This document shows, piece after piece, positions 1 to 11,826 of a DNA stretch of 64,000 nucleotides; position 1 is the first letter of the stretch, and every line of letters begins with the position of its first letter. A program made the translations under genes and the position numbers. Source of the DNA: Sphagnum compactum (taxonomy: Eukaryota; Bryophyta; Sphagnopsida; Sphagnales); assembly GCA_965153455.1 (NCBI GenBank), contig OZ234498.1, forward strand, positions 3,100,001 to 3,164,000. The letters run 5' to 3'. The notes under the pieces were generated by a model. That model saw only the letters and a list, made by a program, of their open reading frames with translations. It was not told the DNA's origin and searched no databases.

Positions 1-2754
1 TGTGTTAATTTGAAAGTAAGTAATATAATATATCCATACTTGATGGATTATTAAGGCAAAAGATATAATTGCACAACGATGGTTTGCAAAATGTTTGACT
101 TTTTATGAGTTCTTGAGCACTTTCAAAAACTTAATATAAATTATGAAGCTATCAACTTTGTAGTGTTAAATTTGGGGGGTTCAAGGTCAGGTTCTTACAA
201 CTTGGAATTGAGTTAACACCCTTTTGTTAGAACCAACATAACAATCATATCATGGAATTGGCCTTTTGTTAGTTTTGGAAACAAAACTAAAATCGTGAAT
301 TTTTTTTTGAAATAAAGGTTTAATATCTTTAAGTAAGCAAGTTGATTCTTTAAAAGCACTTGACAAGTAAGGTGAATTTTATGCTTAAATATTAGTTTTA
401 ATTAGTTATCAAACTCCATACCTATATGAGTATGAAGTTCAAACCAAGGACTTATTCAACCTTGGTTTGAATATTCATGTTGGTATGGAGTTAGTTATTG
501 AACTCCATACTTATTCAACCTAGGTTTGAAGTTGTTCTAAAACTTTGTACATAAAACATTTTCGAAAAATTCCCTTCGCATTTGAAGTGGTCCCAAAAAC
601 TTTCTTCAACATGGTTTCGCACAATGTAACCCACTCTCCAAGTTGCCAAAAAATGTTAAGTGAACATTTATTTATTTTTGAAATACTTTTTTTTAGGGTG
701 AAGGATCCCCTTTGGTCTTCACACATTTCACCCCTTTCACTTTCATAAGGGTTCAAGCATGTGACACCTCTTGTGATACCCTACACACATATACACTTTT
801 TGTAGCATTGGAAAATGTGTGATGTGTATGTGGAAGTAGGCTTGGAGGTTTTGAAATTTGGAAAAATGTGCCAAATTTGCAATTAAAGGAAATTGAAAGA
901 ATTGCACCCACACTCACACCCAAAAAAACCTACAAAAAATATAAAATGTCAAAACCCAAACTAGAGGTTCTTGTAAAAAGGAAGACTTGCTCAAAGTTAG
1001 TATAAACCTTCAAATAACATTTATTTTAATACAAATCCATAAAATTAATGAATATACATGGGAATCATCAAGATCTATTGATAAGAATAGGAAACACACA
1101 TTGAATATTGTCTTGGCATACAAGTATACAAGAAAAAAAGAATAATCCATTCATCTCAAGATAAATATGAAAATTATTGAATTAAAAAAAAAGAAGCTTT
1201 ATAGATTGATCTCTACCCCTATGCAAGCAAGGAGTAAAGACTTCAAGGAATTAACCCATATATTTGTACATTTGAATGATATGGGATGTGAAAAAATTCC
1301 TTCTACATCATGGTTAAGTAGCATTTAATTTATGTATTGCGTTTGTTACCAATGCCTAAACATGACCCAAGTAGTGAAGATCTTCAAGGATCAATTAATC
1401 TTTTGAAGAATTGAATAAGAAATAAGTTCATGTGTAGATTTTGCTATACACAAATGATCTCATCCCTTGGTCCAATGCAACTTCATATTATATGTGGATA
1501 GACATATCTCATGAGAGTGGTCGAGATCCATACAAACCTAAAGCTTATATTATTAGTTGATGAACAGTTGCACTTGGAATCCTCATCCATATTGCTAGTG
1601 GATACATATTTTCTTGTTGCATCTTTAATCTAATGTTTCAATGCCAATTTATACAAGAACACAATATTATGATGTGCATCTCCTCTCTTACATTCGATAC
1701 TCATAAGAGTGTTTAGATACTTGTAGAATACTTTCTTATATTATGACAACCGTGTTTTACATTGTAATGGATTTCCTTTTGCTCTTCAAATGTGGAGGCA
1801 TCTTTTCACCTAGGTGTTGGGTTGGCCTTTTCCAAGATTCCAAGCTTCCTTACATTGCAAATCAACTTCCTTGTTCAATTATGATATTAACTAGCAATAA
1901 GTAGACTCCCCAAAGGTTTAAGACATTTAACTATGCAAGTGATGATCTATACCACTTCATTGCATATTTGTGGCCTCTTTTTGGGCATTCTTTATTTTGT
2001 GTTATTGGTTCATCATCCCTTATGAAAAATCAAAAGTTTTTCATATTTTTACATCATTGTTCCATACTTTAAGGATGGGTGCTTAAAGTCAAGACCGAAG
2101 ACCAACCGGATGTGGGTCCTATTTGAAGCAAATTGGACCTTAGAATTTCACTCATAAACTAGCCCACTAGTAACATTTTGAATACCATCACAATTGGTCC
2201 CACATTCAAAAGTTGATTCTACACATTGGAGGACTAGTTATCTAGCTCATGGACCAACACAAAATAGTGCCAAAAAATTTTCCACCTAAAGTCTAATTTT
2301 CTTGGCTTGAGTGTCAAGTTTAAAGCACCAATTGTTGGCCCGAGTTTAAAACCCAATGTAAAGCTTGTTTGGCCAATAGAATTACCCAACTTTAGAGCTA
2401 CTTGTTCTGATTATGGATTGCCCAAATTTTAGGCTTAACTTATTTACACTCTATTCTCGAATCTTGGAAGGTAATTAGTAATTAGAACTTCAAGATAGTT
2501 ATATTGAGCTTTTGGGTATAATAGAAAATATGCTTTTCCCATAGTAGAAAATACTTGACAAAAAATGGGTTTATTTAAAATCCCCAAAAATTCCCAATGG
2601 AATCCACCAAGTCTTGGAGGAGAAACTACCCATTACTTTGTGCTGATGTATGGTATTCATCACCTTTTGGATGGAATACATCATAAGACTAGGTATTCAT
2701 TCATTCATTCATTAGCCTTGCTAACAATTGTTGGAGGATAAAGGAAACTACCCA
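1..2754. other. AT-rich intergenic DNA, no gene recognised
   Basis: Both strands hold only short open frames without recognisable domains. A hairpin at 412-492 is listed separately. Two short telomere-like strings (AAACCCTAAACCC) occur just beyond this stretch, at about 2978 and 3026. No RNA gene or transposon border could be seen. Confidence 0.6.
412..492. repeat. Imperfect inverted repeat (hairpin)
   Basis: The left arm begins AACTCCATACC and ends CAAACCAAGG. The right arm reads CCTTGGTTTGAATATTCATG and ends GGTATGGAGTT, so it is the near reverse complement across about 34 bases. The loop is about 10 bases. A third partial copy of the arm follows at about 500-532. The function is unknown; it may be the remnant of a small foldback element. 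Confidence 0.6.

Positions 2755-2792
<38 letters not shown>
2755..2792. repeat. (CT)n microsatellite
   Basis: A nearly uninterrupted CT dinucleotide run with one TTT interruption near its start. Confidence 0.95.
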
Positions 2793-2795
<3 letters not shown>

Positions 2796-3189
2796 CACCC
2801 TCAAAGTTGACTAAGAATGGTCAAGTTTGATGGCTCTTGCATGGAATGGAAGAATAGAAGGAAAAGGAAAGTATGGGTGTATATTCATTCACTTGTAAAT
2901 TCACTAGTTCTTTCAAAGGGCTCAACTTTCCACCTCCCTCACCATACCATCTTTGTGGTATCTTTGATTGTGCTTTTAAACCCTAAACCCTTGGGCCTTC
3001 CTACCTTCCATGGTTGGGTCCTAGGAACCCTAAACCCTAAACTAGCACTTCCACTTGGACCTTCACCTTCTTGGAGTGGGTCCTTTTAGTGGCAATATTT
3101 TCTCCCGGGGAAATGTTAAATTTGGACTCCGAGAATGCAATTTAGTCTTGGAGAGAAGATATTTGCCATGGTTGGAAGCAACCTAAATG

Positions 3190-3720
3190 AATTTGGGTGT
3201 TTTAAGACATACCCCACTCCATGAGTACCTACCTACATACCTACTACCTACCCTATGTTAAAACCTACCCTAACCCATGAGCCCCGATACCTACACACCT
3301 ACTACTACCTTAAGTTAAAGACCTACCCCACTCTCCACGAACAAGGGGGTACGTACCTACGTACCTACTACCTACCTTAATCCTAAGTTAAGACCTACCC
3401 CGCTCTCCATGAAGAGTGGTTCCTATGTACCTACTACCTACCCTAATCCTAAGTTAAGACCTACCCCACTCTCCATGAACAAAGGTCCCTATGTGCCTAC
3501 TACCTACACTACTCCTAAGTTAAGACCTATACCACACTCTCCATGAACAAGGGTACCTATGTACTTACTACCTACCCTAAGTTAAGACCTACCCCACTCC
3601 ATGAGAAGGCCTATACCTTCTTCCTATCCTAAGTTAAGACTTACCCCACACTCTCTATGAGCAAGGGTATCTACATACCTACCTACCTACCTACCTACCT
3701 ATTACCTATAGGTACCTACC
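3190..3720. repeat. CCTA-rich minisatellite, about 66-bp unit
   Basis: The string AAGTTAAGACCTACCCCAC recurs, with variants, at about 3312, 3385, 3451, 3517, 3579 and 3631, giving spacings of 73, 66, 66, 62 and 52 bp. Each unit also carries a block of CCTACCTAC type. The array ends in a pure CCTA run at about 3675-3705. Units are degenerate, so the array is not very young. Confidence 0.9.
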
Positions 3721-4463
3721 TATTGGGAGGAGGAATTAGCCAAAAGAAAATCTTCCAAAATCTTCTTCCAATTCTTCCAATTCTATTTTCTCTCATTCCA
3801 CTTCCCTGTTCAAGATTGTTGTTTGCTGCAAGAAAGAAAGAAAAGCAAAGCAAAGAATGCATTTCTTAAGAGTCACACAATAGAATCGGAGCTTCAAGGG
3901 ATCTTCCATTGGAGTGGTTGTAGTCCAGCAAGCATCAGAAGGAGCATATCCGCCTTCTTTTCTTGTTCTCTTCGTCCATTGCCCTTTTCCTTGGAAGCTT
4001 CACTCAGAATTGCAAAAAGATTCCCCATCTTCAGAAAAGATTGCCGTTTTGTAGAAGCAAAGAGTTGTTCAGTCACAATCAATCCAGTCTTCTTCTTCTT
4101 CTTCTTCTTTGTTGTTGGTGTTGGTGGTGTTGTTGTTGTTGTTGTTGTTGTTGGCTGTGAGTTTTAAGCAAAGAAAGATTTGCACTTTTCGTTACTGTCC
4201 GACTGAGTCATATCTCGTGACGCTTTTGTTTCTTTTTTGTTCTGTTTCGTTCTGATTCTTTTTTGTTTTTTTTGTTTTGTTTTGGGTTTGGTTTTGTTGG
4301 GTTTTGTTGTGTTTTGGGTTGTGTTTTTTGGATGGTACCTCCGCACTTCCATAACAGAATTTCTATGGTGTTGGGTGTTTTCTCGAAGGATTGTGTTTTT
4401 CAAGACTTGAGAGAGAGACAGAGATCAGAGTAGGTGCTGCGCTCAGTTTTCGAGAATTTGTGT

Positions 4464-4505
<42 letters not shown>

Positions 4506-4838
4506 GGTTTGTTTTTTTTGGCTTTCCTCCATTCCAGATTGTTTTACTTGTCGTTGTTGTACTGGAATCCTCTCTGATCCGAGAGCTCTAGAACTCCCCA
4601 AGTTTCGAGCACCCAATTGCTTGTTTTTCCAGAATACAGAGGAATTTTCTTTTGTTGTTATTGTTGCAGTACATGACATCCATAAATAGATATCCATCTT
4701 TGTGAGCCATTTTTGCCCATGCGATATCGACCAAAGGACTAGAATTTCGGGAAAGAAAGAGTTGCTGAATTTGGCCACAACAAGCGGATGCATGCGTGCA
4801 GAAGAGAGATAGAGAGAGAAACAATACTGAAGAATCTG
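3721..4838 (+). promoter_or_regulatory. Upstream region and leader of the DUF538 gene
   Basis: No coding sequence is recognisable. The stretch holds CTT and GTT triplet runs at 4089-4153, GTTTT-rich DNA at 4240-4330 and a pure (GA)n run at 4467-4502, which is typical of plant 5' leaders and core promoters. No convincing TATA box was found, and the transcription start is unknown. Confidence 0.4.
4467..4502. repeat. (GA)n microsatellite in the DUF538 leader
   Basis: Eighteen consecutive GA units lie about 340 bp upstream of the chosen start codon. GA/CT runs near plant transcription starts can bind GAGA-binding BBR/BPC factors; whether this one does is inference. Confidence 0.9.
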
Positions 4839-5450
4839 ATGGTGAGAGAAAGGATGTTCTTGGCATCTGTTGCTGCTGCTCTTGTTTTTTGTGTGATGAC
4901 GGCAGCGGCGGATCTCACGTCGTCTGCTGCCTCCAGCGACCCATTGGCAACAACAGATGCGTACGAAAGGATCGAGTCCTTTGGGTTCCCGCAAGGGATT
5001 TTGCCGCACACCATCACGGGGTACACATTTGAGCCCAGTAGTGGAAGGTTCACTCTGTACCTGGAAGGAGAATGCAAAGTGCTGATCCAACACACGTACC
5101 CTCTGCAATACGACAAGGTGATCACGGGACTCTTGTCTTACGGCCAGCTCCAAGACTTGAGGGGCATCAGAGTCAAGGCTTTCTATGTATGGTGGAGCAT
5201 CACTGCCATCTCTCGCAGCAACGACAACCTTTCCTTTGTCGTCGGCATTCTCAGTGCCAAATTCCCACTCCAGAGTTTCGACGACCCCCCTATTTGTGAA
5301 AGAAAGCTGGTGCTGTGGGAAGAGGAGGAGGAGGAGGAAGACATCCAGGACTGTGAGAGATATGGAAGAATGGAGGAGGAGCTTAATCCAGAAGAGTTCT
5401 TTTCATCTCTTGAGATGAGGATGCATGATCATCAAGGGTTTCTTCAGTAG
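4839..5450 (+). CDS. DUF538 family protein, secreted
   Basis: The single-exon frame encodes 203 residues from the ATG at 4839. An in-frame ATG at 4788 would add 17 polar residues ahead of the hydrophobic stretch, so 4839 is preferred. Residues 1-24 look like a signal peptide (positive start, then a hydrophobic run ending in Ala-rich sequence). The DUF538 domain (Pfam PF04398) spans about residues 41-153: AYERIESFGFPQGILP at the start, a GRFTLYLEGEC motif in the middle, then a LRGIRVKAFYVWWSIT strand and a final conserved Cys after FPLQSFDDPP. DUF538 proteins are small plant proteins of undefined biochemical function, often intronless. The odd part is a 45-residue tail with a run of acidic residues at 161-168, because most members end soon after the last Cys. 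The family call is firm; the role is unknown. Confidence 0.93.
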   Translation: MVRERMFLASVAAALVFCVMTAAADLTSSAASSDPLATTDAYERIESFGFPQGILPHTITGYTFEPSSGRFTLYLEGECKVLIQHTYPLQYDKVITGLLSYGQLQDLRGIRVKAFYVWWSITAISRSNDNLSFVVGILSAKFPLQSFDDPPICERKLVLWEEEEEEEDIQDCERYGRMEEELNPEEFFSSLEMRMHDHQGFLQ

Positions 5451-5809
5451 GGTAATCTAAGCAATCTTTTTGTAAGAATTATCATTTCCTATACACTCTT
5501 GACAAGTTTCTATTTTGGGTCATGCATTTGAAGCTTCTGTCGACCATCTTGTCTATCAAATTTTCCTCTAGCAGCTTGATGCCTGATCATCCTCGTGGCT
5601 GATGGTCCTCAGTACTGGAGAATCTTAGCAGAGAAACTGTTTGTTTGCCAGACAGCAGTTGCCATTCAAGGTTTTGGTTACTGAGATTTAGAGATTCAAT
5701 CATCACAGAGAGAGACACAGAGAGAGAAAGAGACACTTTTTGTGGACAACAATATTATTGATGTGATGATGTACTATATCCAATATTCTCTCTGTAAAAT
5801 CTATATACA

Positions 5810-6100
5810 CAGTGATGGCTTCTGGCATGTGTGTCATGATGGATTCATGGGGTTTTTCTTGGATGTGCACAGGTGATGGATTTATGGGGTTTTTCTGGGT
5901 GTGTGCATCAGTCATGGGTTCATGGGGTTTTTTTCTGGGTGTGCGCATGTCAGTGATGGTTTTGTGAAGTTTTTCTGGGTATGTGTGTGTGAGTGATGGC
6001 TTCATGAACTTTTTCTGGGTGTGGGTAAATGATGGTTTCGTGGATTTTTTCCTGGGTGTGTGTCAGTGATGGCTTCATGGAGTTTTTTCTGGTTGACTGC
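5810..6100. repeat. Degenerate minisatellite downstream of the DUF538 gene
   Basis: The motif GTGATGGxTTCATGGGGTTTTTCTGGGTGTG recurs about six times with a spacing of roughly 45-60 bp. It lies in or just past the likely 3' untranslated region of the DUF538 gene. Copies differ from one another at several positions. Confidence 0.8.
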
Positions 6101-8380
6101 AAGGGTTTCTTTTCTGGTTTCCAATGCAAGGTTTTTTGAGGTTTAGGTAACTGCTATTGTTATGTTGAGGTTTTGGTAGCATCAATTGATCTTATGTGGA
6201 ACTAACTTGATGTCCAGAGAAGGAGAAACGTGAGAAGAGAGACCTAGTGTTTGGTCTGGCATTTTCCACAGATTTAAGTGTTTCAGAATAATTTCGTCTG
6301 GATTGCGAGGCAAAGTCCTTTTGTACATTACAATCATCCTTCAATCATCCTCATGTAGCATTGCATTGTCTTGAGTTCCAACACCGCCAATCTTCAATCC
6401 AACACTTTCTTGCCTACACCATCTTTGTGCACCGACTGCATCATGGCCAACACATCTTGCCATTGTGTCACATGCTCTTGTTCTTGCCACAAACTTCTGA
6501 GATCTTGTCTATCACCTCTTGTGTTTTGTTTATGAACTTCTGAGGCATGTTTCTGATTACACACACACATACACACACAGAGGAGTGAGTAGAGATGGAG
6601 ATGGGAGTTGTGTCTTGGATGCCTTTCTGAGCAGTTTTGGGGCTCTGCCGCTTCCTTTGATGGTGGCAATAGTCTGTCTGCAGAGCCAAGGGGATATAAT
6701 TGACAGCTGTGGAGAATTACAAAACTATGTTGACTCCTGAACTTCTCTTCTCTGTAATCCTTGCTTTCATTGACAGTTCTTTGAGCTCTGATGAAACCCA
6801 GACCACCAACATGAGAGATTGACTCCTTTGTCAGTTCATCTTGAGTCCAAAAACACAGAGGAAATGCACATTGGCAGATTCCAAACTAGATCTTGATGAG
6901 CTGAATTTCTGAACAGGCTTTTGAAGCAGGCAGAATTGCCTGTACCCAGATTATGTAATGGGTTTTGTGTGGATTTGCATAATGGCCTGCACCTGGCACA
7001 CCCCATTGCGCAATGGTCTTCATCTGGATTTGCATAATGGTCATGTGGGTTTGCAGAATGGTCTTGTGGATTTGCATAATGGTCATGTTCATTTTTGCAG
7101 AATGGGTCTTGTAGATTATAGGAGTTGGAAGACACAATTATTACTCAGGAAGATTCCAGCCTTCACCCCAAGCTTCTTAGGGTCAACTGCTCTTTCAAAT
7201 GCATGTGACCAGCACAGAGGCATATTTAGTAGTTTACAAAGTGCATAATATGTGGCAGAATCTCTCCCAAGTGCTGATTATGTCAGAAAATGGTCATTGA
7301 TTGGACTGGCTTGTGGCCACCTACTGCTCTATTCCTTTGCAGCCTTTATTTTACTGGCAAAATTTGGCAAAAAAATTAAAAATAATAAAAATTTAAAAAA
7401 TGAAGTGATTTTGGAGGTTTTCTATTGCCAGAAGTGAATTTTTTAATATAAGATTAGCCAGATTCATATTTTTGGTATTCATTGTGTAGGCAAAAATATG
7501 AAAGGATGATTAAAGATTTGTTCTTTACTTTTTGGTTTATAGCCAGAATTGGCTAAATTATCCCACGCATGATCGTCACTTTTTCTCCATCTTTCTATGG
7601 ATGATCGCCACACTAAGCAACAAACAGAAATTCCTTTGGTTTTTTTAAAAAAAACACCAATTCTTAGGCAAAACCTAAGAACCAGGCCTACCATAGGACA
7701 AAAAGGTTTGGCAAAAACTTGTTCATTCCTTCATAATCATTGTGAGTGTTTTTCTTTGTGGCGAATGTGCCCCATTTTGGCAATAGAAAAAAGGGGCTGA
7801 AATTTAACTAAGGATTATTTATTTGAAAAAGTACTCATATTTGCAATATTTGGAGGGAATTTTTTTTTTTTGGAAATCTCCAAATTTACACAATAGTTTT
7901 TAACATGTAACCAAAATATAGTCGGGTTTCAAAGCAAATTTAAGCCAAATTTGGGTTAAGTCCACTTGTGGGTGATGGTGAGTCCACTTAACTCAAAAAA
8001 TTTGGAAAATAAAAAAACGATCGTAAATCTGAATTACTCTTTTCACTATCACCAAAACCATTGGTGATAATCTCAAATGAACCGGAGAAGTAACACTTCA
8101 AATTAATATAAATATCCATTTTTAGATTTTATTAAAATTATAGTTTATTTTGTATTTGATATTTACACATATTGTTAAATATAAGAAATGGTTAGTAGAT
8201 TTATTTTTTTAAAAACGTAAAGTGTTGTGATAACAATGACATTGTAAAAAAATGATGTTACAATGATAAGGATAGTGAGGAGGAACAGACTAGTGAGTAA
8301 CTTTCATTCGACTCTCATAAACTAGAGAATAATTTCTGAATTGTATAAGTTAATATTTCTGTGACATCATTGCAACGTTA
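6101..8380. other. Intergenic DNA with dispersed repeats
   Basis: No gene is recognised. An AC-rich run lies at about 6557-6580. At 6958-7110 a phrase of the form GGATTTGCATAATGGTCATG is repeated four times. The stretch 7160-7330 resembles 51450-51640 and is listed as a dispersed repeat. From 7340 on, the DNA is AT-rich. Confidence 0.55.
7160..7330 (+). repeat. Dispersed repeat family A, copy 1
   Basis: The order CTTCACCCCAAGCTTCTTAG, then GGTCAACTGCTCTTTCAAAT, GCATGTGACCAGCACA, TACAAAGT, CTCCCAAGTG and TTGGACTGGCTTG is the same, with substitutions and small indels, as at 51450-51640. No terminal structure was seen, so the class of element is unknown. Confidence 0.65.
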
Positions 8381-8759
8381 GAGCATCTTCACCGGTGGTG
8401 CTGAGTATGTGACTCCAGAGAGTAAAATTTATTGTGAAAAAGTTAAAATGTGTCGGTTTAGCTCAGGAAGTTGTTTTTTCCGCACCAAATTTGTGCAGCT
8501 TGCCTGGCTGGTAAAAGGCGCAACACAGTTTTGCGCACCTCCGAAAAAGAGTGAAATAAATTGGACCTTACTAGAGCTCAGTATTTTCGATTGGTCGATC
8601 ATAATGATTGGTCCAGGTGGTTTGCTATTAGTAGTTCCCACATATATGCAGTTCCAGTTACAGTTTTATTGGTGGGGTTGCCAAAAAAGACAAACAGCTA
8701 AACTTAGACGTGTAATTTTATTATCCAGAGTGACATACTGAGCACTGGTGGAGATGCTC
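8381..8759. mobile_element. MITE, family 1 copy 1 (379 bp)
   Basis: The element starts GAGCATCTTCACCGGTGGTG and ends with the near reverse complement CACTGGTGGAGATGCTC, giving imperfect terminal inverted repeats of about 30 bp. It has no coding capacity. A second copy of almost the same length lies at 25898-26279 in the opposite orientation and shares inner strings such as ATCATAATGATTGGTCC and GGTTTGCTATTAGTAGT. The TTA/TAA flanks fit a PIF/Harbinger-type 3-bp target site, but they also extend the inverted repeat, so the superfamily is not proven. Confidence 0.85.
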
Positions 8760-11700
8760 TAACTTAGAACTCTATTTTACATTGAAGAAGAAGAAGAAGA
8801 GAAAGAAAGAAAAATACATTCATCCATGGAGAAACATATTTTCGTTCGTAGAGTTGCTAACCTATCATCTATAATTGATGTGAGATTCTTGAACCGAAAC
8901 AAAGTAATCATCCACCCGTTCATCCACGAGTATGTATGTATGTATGTATTTCTAGGGAAAAGGAAATACGGTTACGGACAACGTATGCGCACCAGACCGA
9001 AGCTCTCCTCTCGCAACGAAGCGGTCGTCATCATCGCTCGGTGTTCAGGTTCTTCTTACGCTGAATTCGTACTCGGAGGAGGACGGTCAGTTTTTCCTCT
9101 CTCTTTCTTCAAGTTCCTGTGTTTATGAAGTAGCTTTTTGAGGGTTACGGCGACGATTTTGGTTCAGATTTTGGTAGTTTTTCAGAGAATTTGCTTGAAA
9201 AACCCTATTACCTGCCTATACTGGAGTTTTGTTTCCTTTTGAAACCCAGAGTGGAGGAGTTTTTTGCCAGATCTGTATGCAATACTGTAGGTTTGAGAAA
9301 AGTTCGATCATTCGATTCTATTTATTATGCACACGACAACAGAGGAAGCTTCGTTTGCACACTTGTGCGCATACTCTTTATGAAAGCTAGGGTTAGGGTT
9401 AGTGTTCAATGGAGGGTTTTTTGTTCAGGAAAATGGATTCGGCATGAGCATTTTGATTGGCATTCTTTGTGACCAAAAAATCGTTGATGGAAATCACAGA
9501 AGTAGGACTTGAATTCCCTTGGAATTTGATCGAATTGATGTTGTGTGCCTGAAGCAAATTTCCTGGCAGTTGAACAATAGGTAGGCATTCCCAGCCTGCA
9601 TGCTTTTGTTGTGCACACTACTGTAGCTGTCTTCATACCATCAGTCTTCTACTAGAGAGGACTTATGGATGTTGAAAGATTGAATGTAAATGGAGTTGAT
9701 GTATGGCTATCAATTCTGAATGAATGTGGAAGAGAATGTAAGTGAATGCTGGATTCTTGTAGCAGCAGGCTCTTTGGAAACCCTGGTCATATATATATGT
9801 GTGCGTGCGTGTGTGTGTGAGAGAGCAATTGCAGGTTCAACTTGAGACTTATGTTAGCTGTATCTGTGCCTGAAATGTCCAGCATATAATCTTCTGGTTA
9901 ACAGGTATAGCAACTGCTTCAGGAATGGTTGACCTTATTACTGGCAAGCTCTTCTATAAAACTGATCAGCGGAGTCTGTCAGTCCACTGCATTTGCAAGA
10001 GGTGCTATTTGTGAAGGCTGCAAATACATGACTCAGAAAATGTCAATTTCAGAATAGACTTCTCTGAGAATTATGTTCGTCCGCTTGGTTTGAAGTTCGT
10101 AGCTCAATTTTTGTCGGATGTTTCTGCTGTTGGAAATTGTAAGACAATTGTTTTATGAGGTTCAGATTCCTAATCGGGGCATCTTTTGAAGACCACTCTG
10201 TCATCAAATTATCTTGCTCTTAAAAACTTCTCCTTGTTTCTCTCTATTTTCTTCCTCTTCTCTTATTATGGCTTTTTCTTTTCATTTCTCTTTGTTTTTG
10301 TCTTTCCTTTTGTGCTACTCTTCCTTCTTGGGTTTTCTGGTTTTCTCCTTCTCTTTTACGATTTATTGAGATCAGCAGCACCATGGCTGTGACAGGAAGT
10401 CAGTATGTCAGTCGATGCTTGACATTGACCTTCCACCCAATGCTGGGAGCTGGTGAACTCAGTGTGGAAATACCATACATGTTGCTGTTGGAGGTCCCTG
10501 AACATGCACACAAGCATTATTGTTGTTCCAACTGCTCCTCAGTTTTTGGGTTTTCTTTTCCTCGGTTTCTTTTTGGGGGAGGTTGGGTTTCCTCTTTTTC
10601 ATGCTTGCTGATTTGTTGCTATTGTGCCATTGGATGTGAAATATCTAGTACCCTATTGTCAGGTCATCTCTCAATTGCATTCAGTTTGACTTAAGTTGTA
10701 AGTATAAGATGCTGACAGTGGACTGTTTGCAAGGATGTTTAACATTGTGGATTCCATACAGATTATAGGACCACAAATATCACTGAAGGAGTTTCTTGCT
10801 GAGTGGAGCGCCATCATACCTACATCACATTCTGATCAAACTATTGCCATACTTCATCAGTCTGTGGACGATGTCACACACTGTGTCTGGAGCACAGTGT
10901 GTCTCTCCCCTGTTCTGTGCTGCAAGGTGGTTTGGAACAAATTTCATGTGAAAGTATGTCTGTTGTCAGAGATGTTGTCCCATAATAGCAGATGTTTGGA
11001 TCCATCCATTGTGACAAAACTGATTGTATCTGGTGTAGCATAAGCTGCAGTAAACGAAACACTTTCTTGTGTTCACTAAGAGTATCTTTTGATCGAGCCT
11101 CCCAGCCAGTTGTAATCAATCAAGAATCTTGACCCATCTCTAGTATTGTGATGACCTCATTTAGCTCTGATTTCAGTTGAAGGCTTACAGGCTTGTCATA
11201 CTCAAGGAATGTGATTTTGGACCCTGGTACTTACTGAAGTATAATCTCATAGATTCATGTCTCATGTCTAGTGAGGCAACCACCTCTCAGGAGGAGAAGT
11301 TTCAAAAGAGATGTTTCCTTACCATCTAGTATGTGTGTTCGGACAGAGGTGGTGAAACTATTTGCCCTTGAAGGTGTGAATGGATTAAGCCTCACCACCA
11401 TCCAATGAAGCCATAACACCTGCCTGGGTGACATTGAAGACTCTGAATGGCTTTTAGTTAAGGTTTGGACTAGTTCTCCTGTTGTTCCTACAGGGCCTAG
11501 GGCATCTCCCTCTCTAAGCAATTTACTTGCATCTTGCATTCGTTGGTGCCAACTATAGCCTGTGTAAATGCCAATTGCTTCATTTCTTGTGCCTTGCAAA
11601 TGATCCTTCTGCTCATCATGGAGAATACAAATGTTCCTATCATTGTTGTGCTTTCAAGAATGTGGTAATCTAGTGTAGCTGAGGGCTACAAGGAGTGCGT

Positions 11701-11826
11701 TTTTGTTGCAATATTGGGGTTATTTTACTGATCCAGTTTAGGGTTTAGGCACATAGAGCAGAGAGAAAATGCATGTCAAGGAACTAAAAGAGTGATCTTC
11801 ACTGGCAGGTGGCAAGGAGGTGGCTC
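8760..11826 (+). other. Region upstream of the PH-domain gene, possible non-coding leader exons
   Basis: No domain is recognisable. GAA-rich sequence at about 8783-8812 and a pyrimidine-rich, GC-richer patch at 8990-9110 look like a plant promoter and leader. If so, the PH-domain gene at 11827 would have a long 5' untranslated region interrupted by introns. There is an (AT/GT)n run at 9790-9825, and telomere-like motifs lie at about 9389 and 11737. Transcript data would settle it. Confidence 0.3.

Noticed and set aside
4503-5153. Open frame of 216 codons on the minus strand
   Set aside because: It is antisense to the leader and first half of the DUF538 gene, starts inside a well-supported domain and has no recognisable domain of its own.
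11255-11599. Minus-strand frame of 114 codons upstream of the PH-domain gene
   Set aside because: No domain or family resemblance and no supporting splice or promoter signals; left unassigned.
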